64,000 nt of DNA from Phocoena phocoena (taxonomy: Eukaryota; Chordata; Mammalia; Artiodactyla; Phocoenidae): NCBI RefSeq assembly GCF_963924675.1, contig NW_027077413.1, forward strand, positions 434,001-498,000, read 5' to 3'. Under the pieces are notes generated by a model. The model had not been told where the DNA came from, searched no databases, and was given only the letters and a program-made list of their open reading frames with translations. A program made the position numbers and the translations under genes. Below are positions 23,006 through 35,372 of this stretch, piece after piece. Position 1 is the first letter of the stretch; each line of letters opens with the position of its first letter.

Positions 23006-24749
23006 GCCCCTGAGCTCCTTTCTTCAACTCGCTTTCTTGTGGGCTGGGCACAAAAATGCAGGATTGCTTCAGGCCGTAATCTGTTTCCGGCAGGCACGCT
23101 GAGCCTTTGGTTAATTCCTCTTCCTGGTGGGCAATTAGCATTATATTTGCCCGTGCAGACACCTATAGCTAGTCTCTCATTGATTCTCCCTATTCCTGTT
23201 CATCTTGCACAGAAATTGCAAGCTGTGCCAAACAGGAGGTTAAAGGCACTGACTCTCCAAGCGGGGAGAGTGTTAGTAAAGCATCTGGAATGGTGAACCC
23301 GAGGACCAGGATACGAAAACTGAGATGCATTTTAAATCGTTTCCCAATCACACGGTGGACCATACTGTGGGTTTCCCATGCATGTTTTAGCTGGAGGAAG
23401 AATCCCTTGAACCTGGAGAGTTGGGACCCATGGAATAGGTACAATGCAGTATGACTTCAAAGGGTCTGCATTTGCTCACCGAAACTCACCAATGCTATCA
23501 GCCTGAAGTGTCCAGCCTTATGTCTCAACCAGCTCTGGGGGTAGATGTGTTAAATCCCCGTTGCATCACATGCCCTGAGTGAATTATTTAAGAATTGCTC
23601 TCTATTTCACTGTCTTTGTGTTTTGTTTTTGAATTTTATTTTGATAATGGGATTTATCGGATTTTCACTGCTGCATTTATGCCGCTGTACACACGCTTGA
23701 TTCTCTTACGGAGACATATAAATCCATGGGTTTTAAGATTCTTCCTAGTCAGGTATATTCCTAGGCGTTCAATATGTGGTGTTGAGTCCATTTCGTTGAG
23801 CAAGGAGTAGGTCTTGTCTATTACATATTTGGCTTATGGAATGTTATCTGTGCTAACTTCAGTCTCTGGTTATATGCAACACCCCAAGGCACCTTTCCCC
23901 ATAAGCAAGCACTAGTTGGTTTTCTAAATTTGGGACCCTGTTCTGTTTTGTAATTCAGTTCATGTGTAGTCAAGTTTACATTCCGTGTATTAGTGATATC
24001 TTATGATGTTTCTTTTTCTGTGAGACGTAGTTCACGTAGAATCTCCGTACCTGCATCCACTCAGTATGCCGCTACGGGCCTGATGACACAGATTTCATTG
24101 CTGAGTGATATTGCATTGCACGTACGTGCCACAACTTCTTTATCCATTTTTTGCTTTCTGGGATATTTACCTGGTACTGTAGACGAGCTTCTTGGGAACA
24201 CAGCCGTCCCAAACTTTGGGGTGGCTCTCTGTTCTTGATTTAATTTCCCTAAGCAATACGACAATAAGTGCAATTGCCATAGGCTGTGTTGCTTTATTTC
24301 TTACGTTTTTCAACAAACACCATACACTTCTCCAGGGTGGCTGTTCACAATTTACATCCTGCCAATCAGCATAACAAGGCTCCCTCTTCTCCATATCCTG
24401 TCCTACCTTTCTGGATTTTATACTTTTTTCAGATCGCCCTTTTGCCTGGGGAGCAGTGAGACTTCATTGTAGTGCAGATTTCTTTATAGGCTTGCTTGGG
24501 TGGCCAAAAAGGGCGTATGCGTTTTTTCCTGAATATATTCAGGAAAAAACGCATACGCCCTTTTTGGCCAAGTGCATCATTGTCGACGTTGTGCCTCTTT
24601 TCCTATGCTTTCAGGGCAATTCCAGTCTACCGCCTGCAATCGTTTTCCTGAAATTCTGCCCCACATTCAAGTCCCCTTCGCAGGCTTACTTCAATATATT
24701 TTTGGAGGATAGCTGTCATTTATAAATCTGCAGGTTTGTGAATTACCAT
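23006..24749 (+). repeat. Satellite monomer 14 (type A)
   Basis: Shares the variants GGCCGTAATCTG and GCAGGCACGC near its start with monomer 10 (16218-16243). The middle is type A with TGTTCACAATTTAC. It therefore combines tags seen in different neighbours. Confidence 0.94.
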
Positions 24750-26495
24750 GCCCTTGAGCTCCTTTCTTCAACTCGCTTTCTTGTGAGCTGGGCACAAAAC
24801 CGCAGGATTGCTTCAGGCCCTAATCTGTTTCCAGCAGGGCACGCTGAGCCTTTGGTTAATTCCTCTTCCTGGTGGGAAATGAGCGTTACATTTGCCCGTG
24901 CAGACACCTACAGCTAGTCTCTCATTTGTTCTCCCTATTCCTGTTCATCTTGCACAGAAATTGCAAGCTGTGCCAAAGAGGAGGTTAAAGGCACTGACTC
25001 TCCAAGCGGGGAGAGTGTTAGTAAAGCATCTGGAACGGTGAATCCGAGGACCAGGATACGAAAACTGAGATGCATTTTAAATCGTTTCCCAATCACACGG
25101 TGGACGATACTCTGGGTTTCCCATGCATGTTTTAGCTGGAGGAAGAATCCCTTGAACCTGGAGAGTTGGGACCCATGGAATGGGTACCATGCAGTATGAC
25201 TTCAAAGGGTCTGCATTTGCTCACCGAAACTCACCAGTGCTATCAGCCTGAAGTGTCCAACCTTATGTCTCAACCAGCTCTGGGTGTAGATGTGGTCAAT
25301 CCCGGTTGCATCACATGCCCTGAGTGAATTATTTAAGAATTGCTCTCTATTTCACTGGCTTTGTGTTTTGTTTTCGAAATTTATTTTGATAATGGGATTT
25401 ATCGGATTTTCACTGCTTCGTTTCGGCCGCTGTACACATGCATGATTCTCTTATGGAGACGTATATATCCATGGGTTTTAAGATTTTTCCTAGTCATGTA
25501 TATTCCTAGGCGTTGATTATGTGGTGTTCGGTCCATTTCGTTGAGCAAGGAGTAGGTCTTGTCTATTACATATTTGGCTTATGGAAAGTTATCTGTGCTA
25601 ATTTCAGTCTCTGGTTTTATGCAGCACCCCAACGTACCTTTCCCCATAAGCAAGCACTAGTTGGTTTTCTAAGTTTGGGACCCTGTTCTGTTTTGTAATT
25701 CAGTTCATGTGTAGTCAAGTTTACATTCCGTGTATTAGTGATATCTTATGATGTTTCTTTTTCTGTGTGACGTAGTTCACATAGAAACACCGTACCTGCC
25801 TCCACTCACTATGCCCTACGGGCCTGATGACACAGATTTCATTGCTGAGTGATATTGCATTGTACGTACGTGTCACAACTTCTTTATCCATTTTTTGCTT
25901 TCTGGGATATTTACCTGATACTGTAGACGAGCTTCTTGTGAACACAGGCGTCCCAAATATTGGGGTGGCTGTCTGTTTTTGATTTTAATTTCCGTAAGCT
26001 ATAGAACCATAAGTGGAAGTGCCATAGGCTGTGTTGCTTTGTTTCTTACGTGTTTTAGGAAACACCATACACTTCTCCAGGGTGGCTGCTGGCAATTTAC
26101 ATGCTGCCAATCAACATAACAAGGCTCCCTGTTCTCCATATCCTGTCCTACCTTTCTGGATTTTACACTTTTTTCAGATGGCCCTTTTGCCCGGGGGGCA
26201 GTGAGACTTCATTGTAGTGCAGATTTCCTTTACAGGCTTGCTTGGTTGGCCAAAAAGGGCGTATGCGTTTTTTCCTGAATATATTCAGGAAAAAACGCAT
26301 ACGCCCTTTTTGGCCAAGTGCATCATTGTCGATGTTGTGCCTCTTTACCTACGCTTTCAGTGCTATTCCAGTCTACTCCCTGCAATCGTTTTCCTGAAAT
26401 TCTGCCCCTCTTTCAAGTCCCCTTCGCAGGCTGACTTCAATATATTTTTGGAGGATAGTTGTCATTTATAACTCTCCAGGTTTTTGAATTAGAGT
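24750..26495 (+). repeat. Satellite monomer 15 (type B)
   Basis: Ordinary 1746-bp unit with a perfect palindrome at 26246-26317. The sequence just after the palindrome carries private changes (CTTTCAGTGCTATTCC near 26354). Confidence 0.94.
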
Positions 26496-28233
26496 GACCC
26501 TGAGCTCCTTTCTTCAACTCGCTTTATTGTGAGCTGGGCACAAAACCGCCTGATTGCTTCAGGCACTAATCTGTTTCCAGCAGGGCACGCTGAGCCTTTG
26601 GTTAATTCCTCTTCCTGGTGGGAAATGAGCGTTACATTTGCCCGTGCAGACACCTACAGCTAGTCTCTCATAGGTACTCCCTATTCCTGTTCATCTTGCA
26701 CAGAAATTGCAAGCTGTGCCAAAGAGGAGGTTAAAGGCACTGACTCTCCAAGCGGGGAAAGTGTTAGTAAAGCATCTGGAATGGTGAACCCGAGGACCAG
26801 GACATGAAAACTGAGATGCATTTTAAATCGTTTCCCAATCACACGGTGGACGATCCTCTGGGTTTCCCATGCATGTATTAGCTGTAGAAAGAAACCCTTG
26901 AACCTGGAGAGTTGGGACCCATGGAATGGGTACCATGCAGTATGACTTCAAAGGGTCTGCATTTGATCTCCGAAACTCACCAATGCTATCAGCCTGAAGT
27001 GTCCAGCCTTATGTCTCAACGAGCTCTGGGTGTAGATGTGGTCAATCGCGGTTGCATCACATGCCCTGAGTGAGTTATTTAAGAATTGCTCTCTATTTCA
27101 CTGTCTTTGTGTTTTGTTTTTGAAATTTATTTTGATAATGGGATTTATTGGATTTTAACTGCTGGGTTTTGGCCGCTGTACACACGCTTGATTCTCTTAC
27201 GGAGATATATATATCCATAGGTTTTAAAATTCTTCCTAGTCCTTTATATTCCGAGGCGTTGAATATGTGGTGTTGGGTCCATTCCGTTGAGCAAGGAGTA
27301 GGTCTTGTCTATTACATATTTGGCTTATGGAAAGTTATCTGTGCTTATTTCAGTTTCTGATTTTATGCAGCACCCCAACGCACTTTTCCCCATAAGCAAG
27401 CACTAGTTGGTTTTCTAAATTTGTTCTGTTTTGTAATTCAGTTCATGTGTAGTCAAGTTTACATTCCGTGTATTAGTGACATCTTATGATGTTTCTTTTT
27501 CTGTGTGACGTAGTTCACGTAGAATCACCGTACCTGGATCCACTCACTATGCCGCTACGGGTCTGATGACACAGATTTCATTGCTGAGTGATATTGCATT
27601 GTACGTACGTGCCACAACTTCTTTATCCATTTTTTGCTTTCTGGGATATGTACCTGGTACTGTACACGAGTTTCTTGTGAACACAGCCGTCCCGAACTTT
27701 GTGTTTGCTGTCTGTTTTTCATTTTAATTTCCCTAAGCTATAGGACCATATGTGGAAGTGCCATAGGCTGTGTTGCTTTGTTTCTTATGTGTTTCAGGAA
27801 ACACCATACACTTCACAGGGTGGCTGCTGGCAATTTACATCCTGCCAATCAGCATAACAAGGCTCCCTGTTCTCCATATCCTGTCCTACCTTTCTGGATT
27901 TTACACTTTTTTCAGATGGCCATTTTGCCTGGGGGTCAGTGAGATTTCATTGTAGTGCAGATTTCCGTTACAGGCTTGCTTGGTTGGCCAAAAAGTGCGT
28001 ATGCGTTTTTTTCTGAATATATTCAGGAAAAAACGCATACGCCCTTTTTGGCCAAGTGCATCATTGTCGACGTTGTGGCTCTTTTCCTATGCTTTCAGGG
28101 CAATTCCAGTCTACCCACTGCAATCGTTTTCCTGAAATTCTGCCCCAATTTCAAGTCCCCTTCGCAGGCTTACTTTAATATATTTTTGGAGGATAGCTGT
28201 CATTTATTACTCTGCAGGTTTGTGAATTAGGGT
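26496..28233 (+). repeat. Satellite monomer 16 (intermediate type)
   Basis: Length is 1738 bp, with an 8-bp loss near 27420 (AAATTTGTTCTG where others read AAATTTGAGACCCTGTTCTG). The middle mixes types: AACTTTGTG, CCCTAAGCTATAGG and GTGGAAGTGCC. It is one of the more private units of the main block. Confidence 0.93.
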
Positions 28234-29979
28234 GCCTCTGAGCTCCTTTCTTCAACTCGCTTTCTTGTGAGCTGGGCACAAAACCGCAGGATTGCTTCAG
28301 GCCCTAATCTGTTTCGGCAGGGCACGCTGAGCCTTTGGTTAATTCCTCTTCCTGGTGGGAAATGAGCGTTACATTTGCCCGTGCAGACACCTATAGCTAG
28401 TCTCTCATTGGTTCTCCCTATTCATGTTCATCTTGCACAGAAATTGCAAGCTGTGCCAAACAGGAGGTTAAAGGCACTGACTCTCCAAGTGCGGAGAGTG
28501 TTAGTAAAGCATCTGGAATGGTGAACCCGAGGACCAGGATACGAAAACTGAGATGCATTTTAAATCGTTTCCCAATCACACGGTGGACCATACTGTGGGT
28601 TTCCCATGCATGTTTTAGCTGGAGGAAGAATTCCTTGAACCAGGAGAGTTGGGACCCATGGAATAGGTACCATGCAGTATGACTTCAAAGGGTCTGCATT
28701 TGCTCACCGAAACTCACCAGTGCTATCAGCCTGAAGTGTACAGCCTTATGTCTCAACCAGCTCGGAGTGTAGATGTGTTCAATCCCGGTTGCATCACATG
28801 CCCTGAGTGAATTATTTAAGAATTGCTCTCTATTTCACTGTCTTTGTGTTTTGTTTTTGAAATTTATTTTGATAATGGGATTTATCGGATTTTCTCTGCT
28901 GCGTTTAAGCCGCTGTACACACGCTTGATTCTCTTACGGAGACATATAAATCCATGGGTTTTAAGTTTCTTCCTAGGCCGGTATATTCCTAGGCGTTGAA
29001 TATGTGGTGTCGAGTCCATTTCGTTGAGCAAGGAGTAGGTCTTGTCTATTACATATTTGGCTTATGGCATGTTATCTGTGCTAATTTCAGTCTCTGCTTT
29101 TATGCAGCACCTCAACGCACCTTTCCCCATAAGCAAGCACTAGTTGGTTTTCTAAATTTGCGCCCCTGTTCTGTTTTGAAATTCAGTTCATGTGTAGTCA
29201 AGTTTATATTCCGTGTATTAGTGATACCTTATGATGTTTCTTTTTCTGTGTGACGTAGTTCACGTAGAATCACTGTACCTGCATCCACTCACTATGCCGC
29301 TACGGACCTGATGACACAGATTTCATTGCTGAGTGATATTGCATTGCAAGTACGTGCCAAAACTTCTTTATCCATTTTTTGCTTTCTGGGATATTTACCT
29401 GGTAATATAGACGAGCTTCTTGGGAACACAGCCGTCCCAAACTTTGGGGTGGCTCTCTGTTTTTGATTTTAATTTACCTAAGCAATAGGACCATAAGTGC
29501 AATTGCCATAGGCTGTGTTGCTTTATTTCTTACGTGTTTCAGGAAACACCATACACTTCTCCAGGGTGGCTGTTGGCAATTTACATCCTGCCAATCAGCA
29601 TAACAAGGTTCCCTGTTCTCCATATCCTGTCCTACCTTTCTGGATTTTACACTTTTTTCAGATGGCCCTTTTGCCCGGGGGGTAGTGAGATTTCATTGTA
29701 ATGCAGATTTCCTTTACAGGCTTGCTTGGTTGGCCAAAAAGTGCGTATGCGTTTTTTCCTGAATATATTCAGGAAAAAACGCATACGCCCTTTTTGGCCA
29801 AGTGCATCATTGTCGACGTTGTGCCTCTTTTCCTATGCTTTCAGGGCAATTCCAGTCTACCCCCTGCAATCATTTGCCTGAAATTCTGCCCCGCTTTCAA
29901 GTCCCCTTCACAGGCTTACTTCAATATACTTTTGGAAGATAGCTGTCATTTATAACTCTGCAGGTTTGTGAATTACAGT
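28234..29979 (+). repeat. Satellite monomer 17 (type A)
   Basis: Standard type A middle (29440-29530). The sequence after 29730 contains a normal palindrome with one arm mismatch (GTGCG against CGCCC). Confidence 0.94.
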
Positions 29980-31726
29980 GCCCCTGAGCTCCTTTCTTCA
30001 ACTCGCTTTCTTGTGAGCTGGGCACAAAACCGCAGGATTGCTTCAGGCCCTAATCTGTTTCCAGCAGGGCACGCTGAGCCTTTGGTTAATTCCTCTTCCT
30101 GGTGGGAAATGAGCGTTACATTTGCCCATGCAGACACCTACAGCTAGTCTCTCATTGGTTCTCCCTATTCCTGTTCATCTTGCACAGAATTTGCAAGCTG
30201 TGCCAAAGAGGAGGTTAAAGGAACTGACTCTCCTAGCGGGGAGAGTGTTAGTGAAGCATCTGGAATGGTGGACCCGAGGACCAGGATACGAAAACTGAGA
30301 TGCATTTTAAATCGTTTCCCAATCACACGGTGGCCGATACTCTGGGTTTCCCATGCATATTTTAGCTGGGGGAAGAATCCCTTGAACCTGGAGAGTTGGG
30401 ACCCATGGAATGGGTACCATGCAGTATGACTTCAAAGGGTCTGCATTTGCTCACCGAAACTCACCAATGCTATCAGCCTGAAGTGTCCAGCCTTATGTCT
30501 CAACCCGCTCTGGGTGTAGATGTGGTCAATCCCGGTTGCATCACATGCCCTGAGTGAATTATTTAAGAATTGCTCTCTATTTCACTGTCTTTGTGTTTTG
30601 TTTTTGAAATTTATTTTGATAATGGGATTTATCGGATTTTCACTGCTGCGTTTCGGCCGCTGTACACATGCTTGATTCTCTTACGGAGACATATATATCC
30701 ATGGGTTTTAAGATTCTTCCTAGTCAGGTATATTCCTAGGCGTTGAATATGTGGTGTTGGGTCCATTTCGATGAGCCAGGAGTAGGTCTTGTCTATTACA
30801 TATTTGGCTTATGAAAAGTTATCTGTGCTAATTTCTGTCTCTGGTTTTATGCAGCACCCCCACACACCTTTCCCCATAAGCAAGCACTAGTTGGTTTTCT
30901 AAATTTGAGACCCTGTTCTGTTTTGTAATTCAGTTCATGTGTAGTCAAGTTTACATTCCGTGTATTACTGATATCTTATGATGTTTCTTTTTCTGTGTGA
31001 CGTAGTTCACGTAGAATCATCGTACCTGCATCCACTCACTATGCCGCTACGGGCCTGATGACACAGATTTATTTGCTGAGTGATATTGCATTGCACGTAC
31101 GTGCCACAACTTCTTTATCCATTTTTTGCTTTCTGGGATATTTACCTGATACTGTAGACGAGCTTCTTGGGAACACAGACGTCCCAAATATTGGGGTGGC
31201 TGTCTGTTTTTGATTTTAATTACCGTAAGCTATAGGACCATAAGTGCAATTGCCATAGACTGTGTTGCTTTGTTTCTTACGTGTTTCAGGAAACACCATA
31301 CACTTCTCCAGGGTGGCTGCTGGCAATTTCCATCCTGCCAATCAGCATAACAAGGCTCCCTGTTCTCCATATCCTGTCCTACCTTTCTGGATTTTACACT
31401 TTTTTCAGATGGCCCTTTTTCCCGGGGGGCAGTGAGACTTCATTGTAGTGCAGATTTCCTTTACAGGCTTGCTTGGTTGGCCAAAAAGGGCGTATGCGTT
31501 TTTTCCTGAATATATTCAGGAAAAAACGCAAACGCCCTTTTTGGCCAAGTGCATCATTGTCGACGTTGTGCCTCTTTTCCTATGCTTTCAGGGCAATTCC
31601 AGTCTACCCCCTGCAATCGTTTTCCTGAAATTCTACCCCGCTTTCAAGTCCCCTTCGCAGGCTTACTTCAATATATTTTTGGAGGATAGCTGTCATTTAT
31701 AACTCGGCAGGTTTGTGAATTACAGT
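29980..31726 (+). repeat. Satellite monomer 18 (B/A/B mosaic)
   Basis: Reads AATATTGGGG and CCGTAAGCTATAGG (type B), then GTGCAATTGCC (type A), then TTTGTTTC (type B) within about 90 bp at 31186-31275. This is the clearest sign in the array of a short conversion tract. Confidence 0.94.
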
Positions 31727-33470
31727 GCCCCTGAGTTCCTTTCTTCAACTCGCTTTCTTGTGAGCTGGGCACAAAACCGCAGGATTGCTTCAGGCCCTAA
31801 TCTGTTTCCAGCAGGGCACGCTGAGCCTTTGGTTAATTCCTCTTCCTGGTGGGAAATGAGCGTTACATTTGCCCGTGCAGACACCTACAGCTAGGCTCTC
31901 ATTGGTTCTCCCTATTCCTGTTCATCTTGCACAGAAATTGCAAGCTGTGACAAAGAGGAGGTTAAAGGCACTGACTCTCCAAGCGGGGAGAGTGTTAGTA
32001 AAGCATCTGGAATGGTGAACCCGAGGACCAGGATACGAAAACTGAGATGCATTTTAAATCGTTTCCCAATCACACGGTGGACGATACTCTGGGTTTCCCA
32101 TGCATGTTTTAGCTGGAGGAAGAATCCCTTGAACCTGGAGAGTTGGGTCCCATGGAATGGGTACCATGCAGTATGACTTCAAAGGGTCTGCATTTGCTCA
32201 CCGAAACTCACCAATGCTTGCAGCCTGAAGTGTCCAGCCTTATGTCTCAACCAGCTCTGGGTGTAGATGTGGTCAATCCCGGTTGCATCACATGCCCTCA
32301 GTGAATTATTTAAGAATTGCTCTCTATTTCACTGTCTTTGTGTTTTGTTTTCGAAATTTATTTTGATAATGGGATTTATCGGATTTTCACTGCTGCGTTT
32401 TGGCCGCTGTACACACGCTTGATTCTCTTACGGAGACATATTTATCCATGGGTTTTAAGATTCTTCCTTGTCAGGTATATTACGAGGCGTTGAATATGTG
32501 GTGTTGGGTCCATTTCGTTGAGCAAGGAGTAGGTCTTGTCTATTACATATTTGGCTTATGGAAAGATATCTGTGCTAATTTCAGTCTCTGCTTTTATGCA
32601 GCACCCCAACGCACCTTTCCCCATAAGCAAGCACTAGTTGGTTTTCTAAATTTGAGACCCTCTTCTGTTTTGTAATTCAGTTCATGAGTAGTCAAGTTTA
32701 CATTCCGTGTATTACTGATATCTTATGATGTTTCTTTTTCTGTGTGACGTAGTTCACGTAGAATCATCGTACCTGCATCCACTCACTATGCCGCTACGGG
32801 CCTGATGACACAGATTTCTTTGCTGAGTGATATTGCATTGCACGTACGTGCCACAACTTCTTAATCCATTTTTTGCTTTCTGGGATATTTACCTGATACT
32901 GTAGACGAGCTTCTTGGGAACACAGCCGTCCCAAACTTTGGGGTGGCTCTCTGGGTTTGATTTTAATTTCCCTAAGCAATAGGACCATAAGTGGAAGTGC
33001 CATACGCTGTGTTGCTTTGTTTCTTACGTGTTTCAGGAAACACCATACACTTGTCCAGGGTGGCTGTTCGCAATTTACATCCTGCCAATCAGCATAACAA
33101 GGCTCCCTGTTCTCCATATCCTGTCCTACCTTTCTGGATTTTACACTTTTTTCAGATGGCCCTTTTGCCCGGGGTCAGGGAGACTTCATTGTAGTGCAGA
33201 TTTCTTTACAGGCTTGCTTGGTTGGCCAAAAAGGGCGTATGCGTTTTTTCCTGAATATATTCAGGAAAAAACGCATACGCCCTTTTTGGCCAAGTGCATC
33301 ATTGTCGACGTTGTGCCTCTTTTCCTATGCTTTCAGGGCAATTCCAGTCTACCCCCTGAAATCCATTTCCTCAAATTCTGCCCCCTTTCAAGTCCCCTTG
33401 GCAGGCTTACTTCAATATATTTTTGGAGGATAGCTGTCATTTATAAATCTGCAAGTTTGTAAATTACAGT
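31727..33470 (+). repeat. Satellite monomer 19 (A-to-B mosaic)
   Basis: Reads AACTTTGGGG and CCTAAGCAATAGG (type A), then GTGGAAGTGCC and TTTGTTTC (type B) at 32933-33022. The palindrome at 33222-33293 is perfect. Confidence 0.94.
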
Positions 33471-35372
33471 GACCCTGAGCTCCTTTCTTCAACTCGCTTT
33501 CTTGTGAGCTGGGCACAAATCCGCAGGATTGCTTCAGGCCCTAATCTCTTTCGGGCAGGGCACACTGACCCTTTGTTTAATTCCTCTTCCTGGTGGGAAA
33601 TGAACGTTACATTTGCTTGTGTAGACACCTACAGCTAGTCTCTCATTGGTTCTCCCTATTCCTGTTCATCTTGCACAGAAATTGCAAGCTGTGCCAAAGA
33701 GGAAGTTAAAGGCACTGACTCTCCAAGCGGGGAGAGTGTTAGTAAAGCATCTGGAATGGTGAACCCGAGGACCAGGATAGGAAAACTGAGATGCATTTTT
33801 AATCGTTTCCCAATCACACGTTGGACGATAATCTGGGTTTCCCATGCATGTTTTAGCTGGAGGAAGAATCACTTGAACCGGGAGTGTTGGGACCCATGGA
33901 ATGGGAACCATGCAGTATGACTTCAAAGGGTCTGCATTTGCTCACCGAAACTCACCAATGCTATCAGCCTGAAGTGTCCAGCCTTATGTCACAACCAGCT
34001 CTGGGTGTAGATGTGGTCAATCCCGGTTGCATCACATGCCCTGAGTGAATTATTTAAGAATTGCTCTCTATTTCACTGTCTTTGTGTTTTGTTTTTGAAA
34101 TTTATTTTCATAATGGGATTTATCGGATATTCACTGCTGCATTTCGGCCGCTGTACACACGCTTGATTCTCTTACGGAGACATATATATCCATGGGTTTT
34201 AAGATTCTTCCTAGTCAGGTATATTCCTAGACGTTGAATATGTGGTGTTGAGTCCATTTCTTTGAGCAAGTAGTAGGTCTTGTTTATTACTTATTTGGCT
34301 TATGGAACGGTATCTGTGCTAATTTCAGTCTCTGGTTTTATTCAGCACTCCAACACACCTTTCTCCATAAGCAAGCACAAGTTGGTTTTCTAAATTTGAG
34401 ACTGTTCTGTTTTGTAATTCAGTTCATGTGTAGTCAAGTTTACATACTGTGTATTAGTGATATTTTATGATGTTTCTTTTTATGTGTGACTTATTTCACG
34501 TAGAATCACCATACCTGAATCCACTCACTATGCCGCTACGGGCCTGATGACACAGATTTCATTGCTGAATGATATTCCATTGTACGTATGTACCACAACT
34601 TCTTTATCCATTGTTTGCTCTCTGAGATATTTACCTGGTACTGTAGACGAGTTTCTTGTGAACACAGCCGTCCCAAACATTGGGGTGGCTGTCTGTTTTT
34701 GATTTTAATTTCCCTAAGCTATAGGACCATAAGTGCAAGTGCCATAGGCTGTGTTGCTTTGTTTCTTACGTGTTTCAGGAAACACCATACACTTCTCCAG
34801 GGTGGCTGTTGGCAATTTACATCCTGCCAATCAGCATAACAAGGCTCACTGTTCTCCATATCCTGCCCTACCTTTCTGGATTTTCCACTTTTTTCAGATG
34901 GCCCTTTTGCCAGGGGGGCAGTGAGACTTCATTGTAGTGCAGATTTCTTTAACAGGCTTGCTTGGTTGGCCAAAAAGTGCGTATGCGTTTTTTTTTTTTT
35001 TTTTTAAACATCTTTATTGGGGTATAATTGTTTTACAATGGTGTGTTAGTTTCTGCTCTACAAGAAAGTGAATCAGCTATACATATACATATGTTACCAT
35101 ATGTCTTCCCTCTTGCGTCTCCCTCCCTCCCACTCTCCCCATCCCACCCTTCCAGGCTGTCACAAAGCACCGAGCTAATATCCCTGTGCCTTGCGGCTGC
35201 TTCCCCCCAGCTATCTACCTTACTACGTTTGTTAGTGTGTATATGTCCATGACTCTCTCTCGCCCTGTCAAAACTCACCCTTCCCCCTCCCTATATCCTT
35301 AAGTCCGTTCTCCAGTAGGTCTGCGTCTTTATTCCTATCTTACCCCTAGGTTCTTCATGACATTTTTTTCCC

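Noticed and set aside
1..34990. Regularly spaced repeats, considered as a CRISPR-like array.
   Set aside because: The repeat unit is 1.75 kb with related spacers, and SINE, L1 and ERV content shows mammalian DNA.
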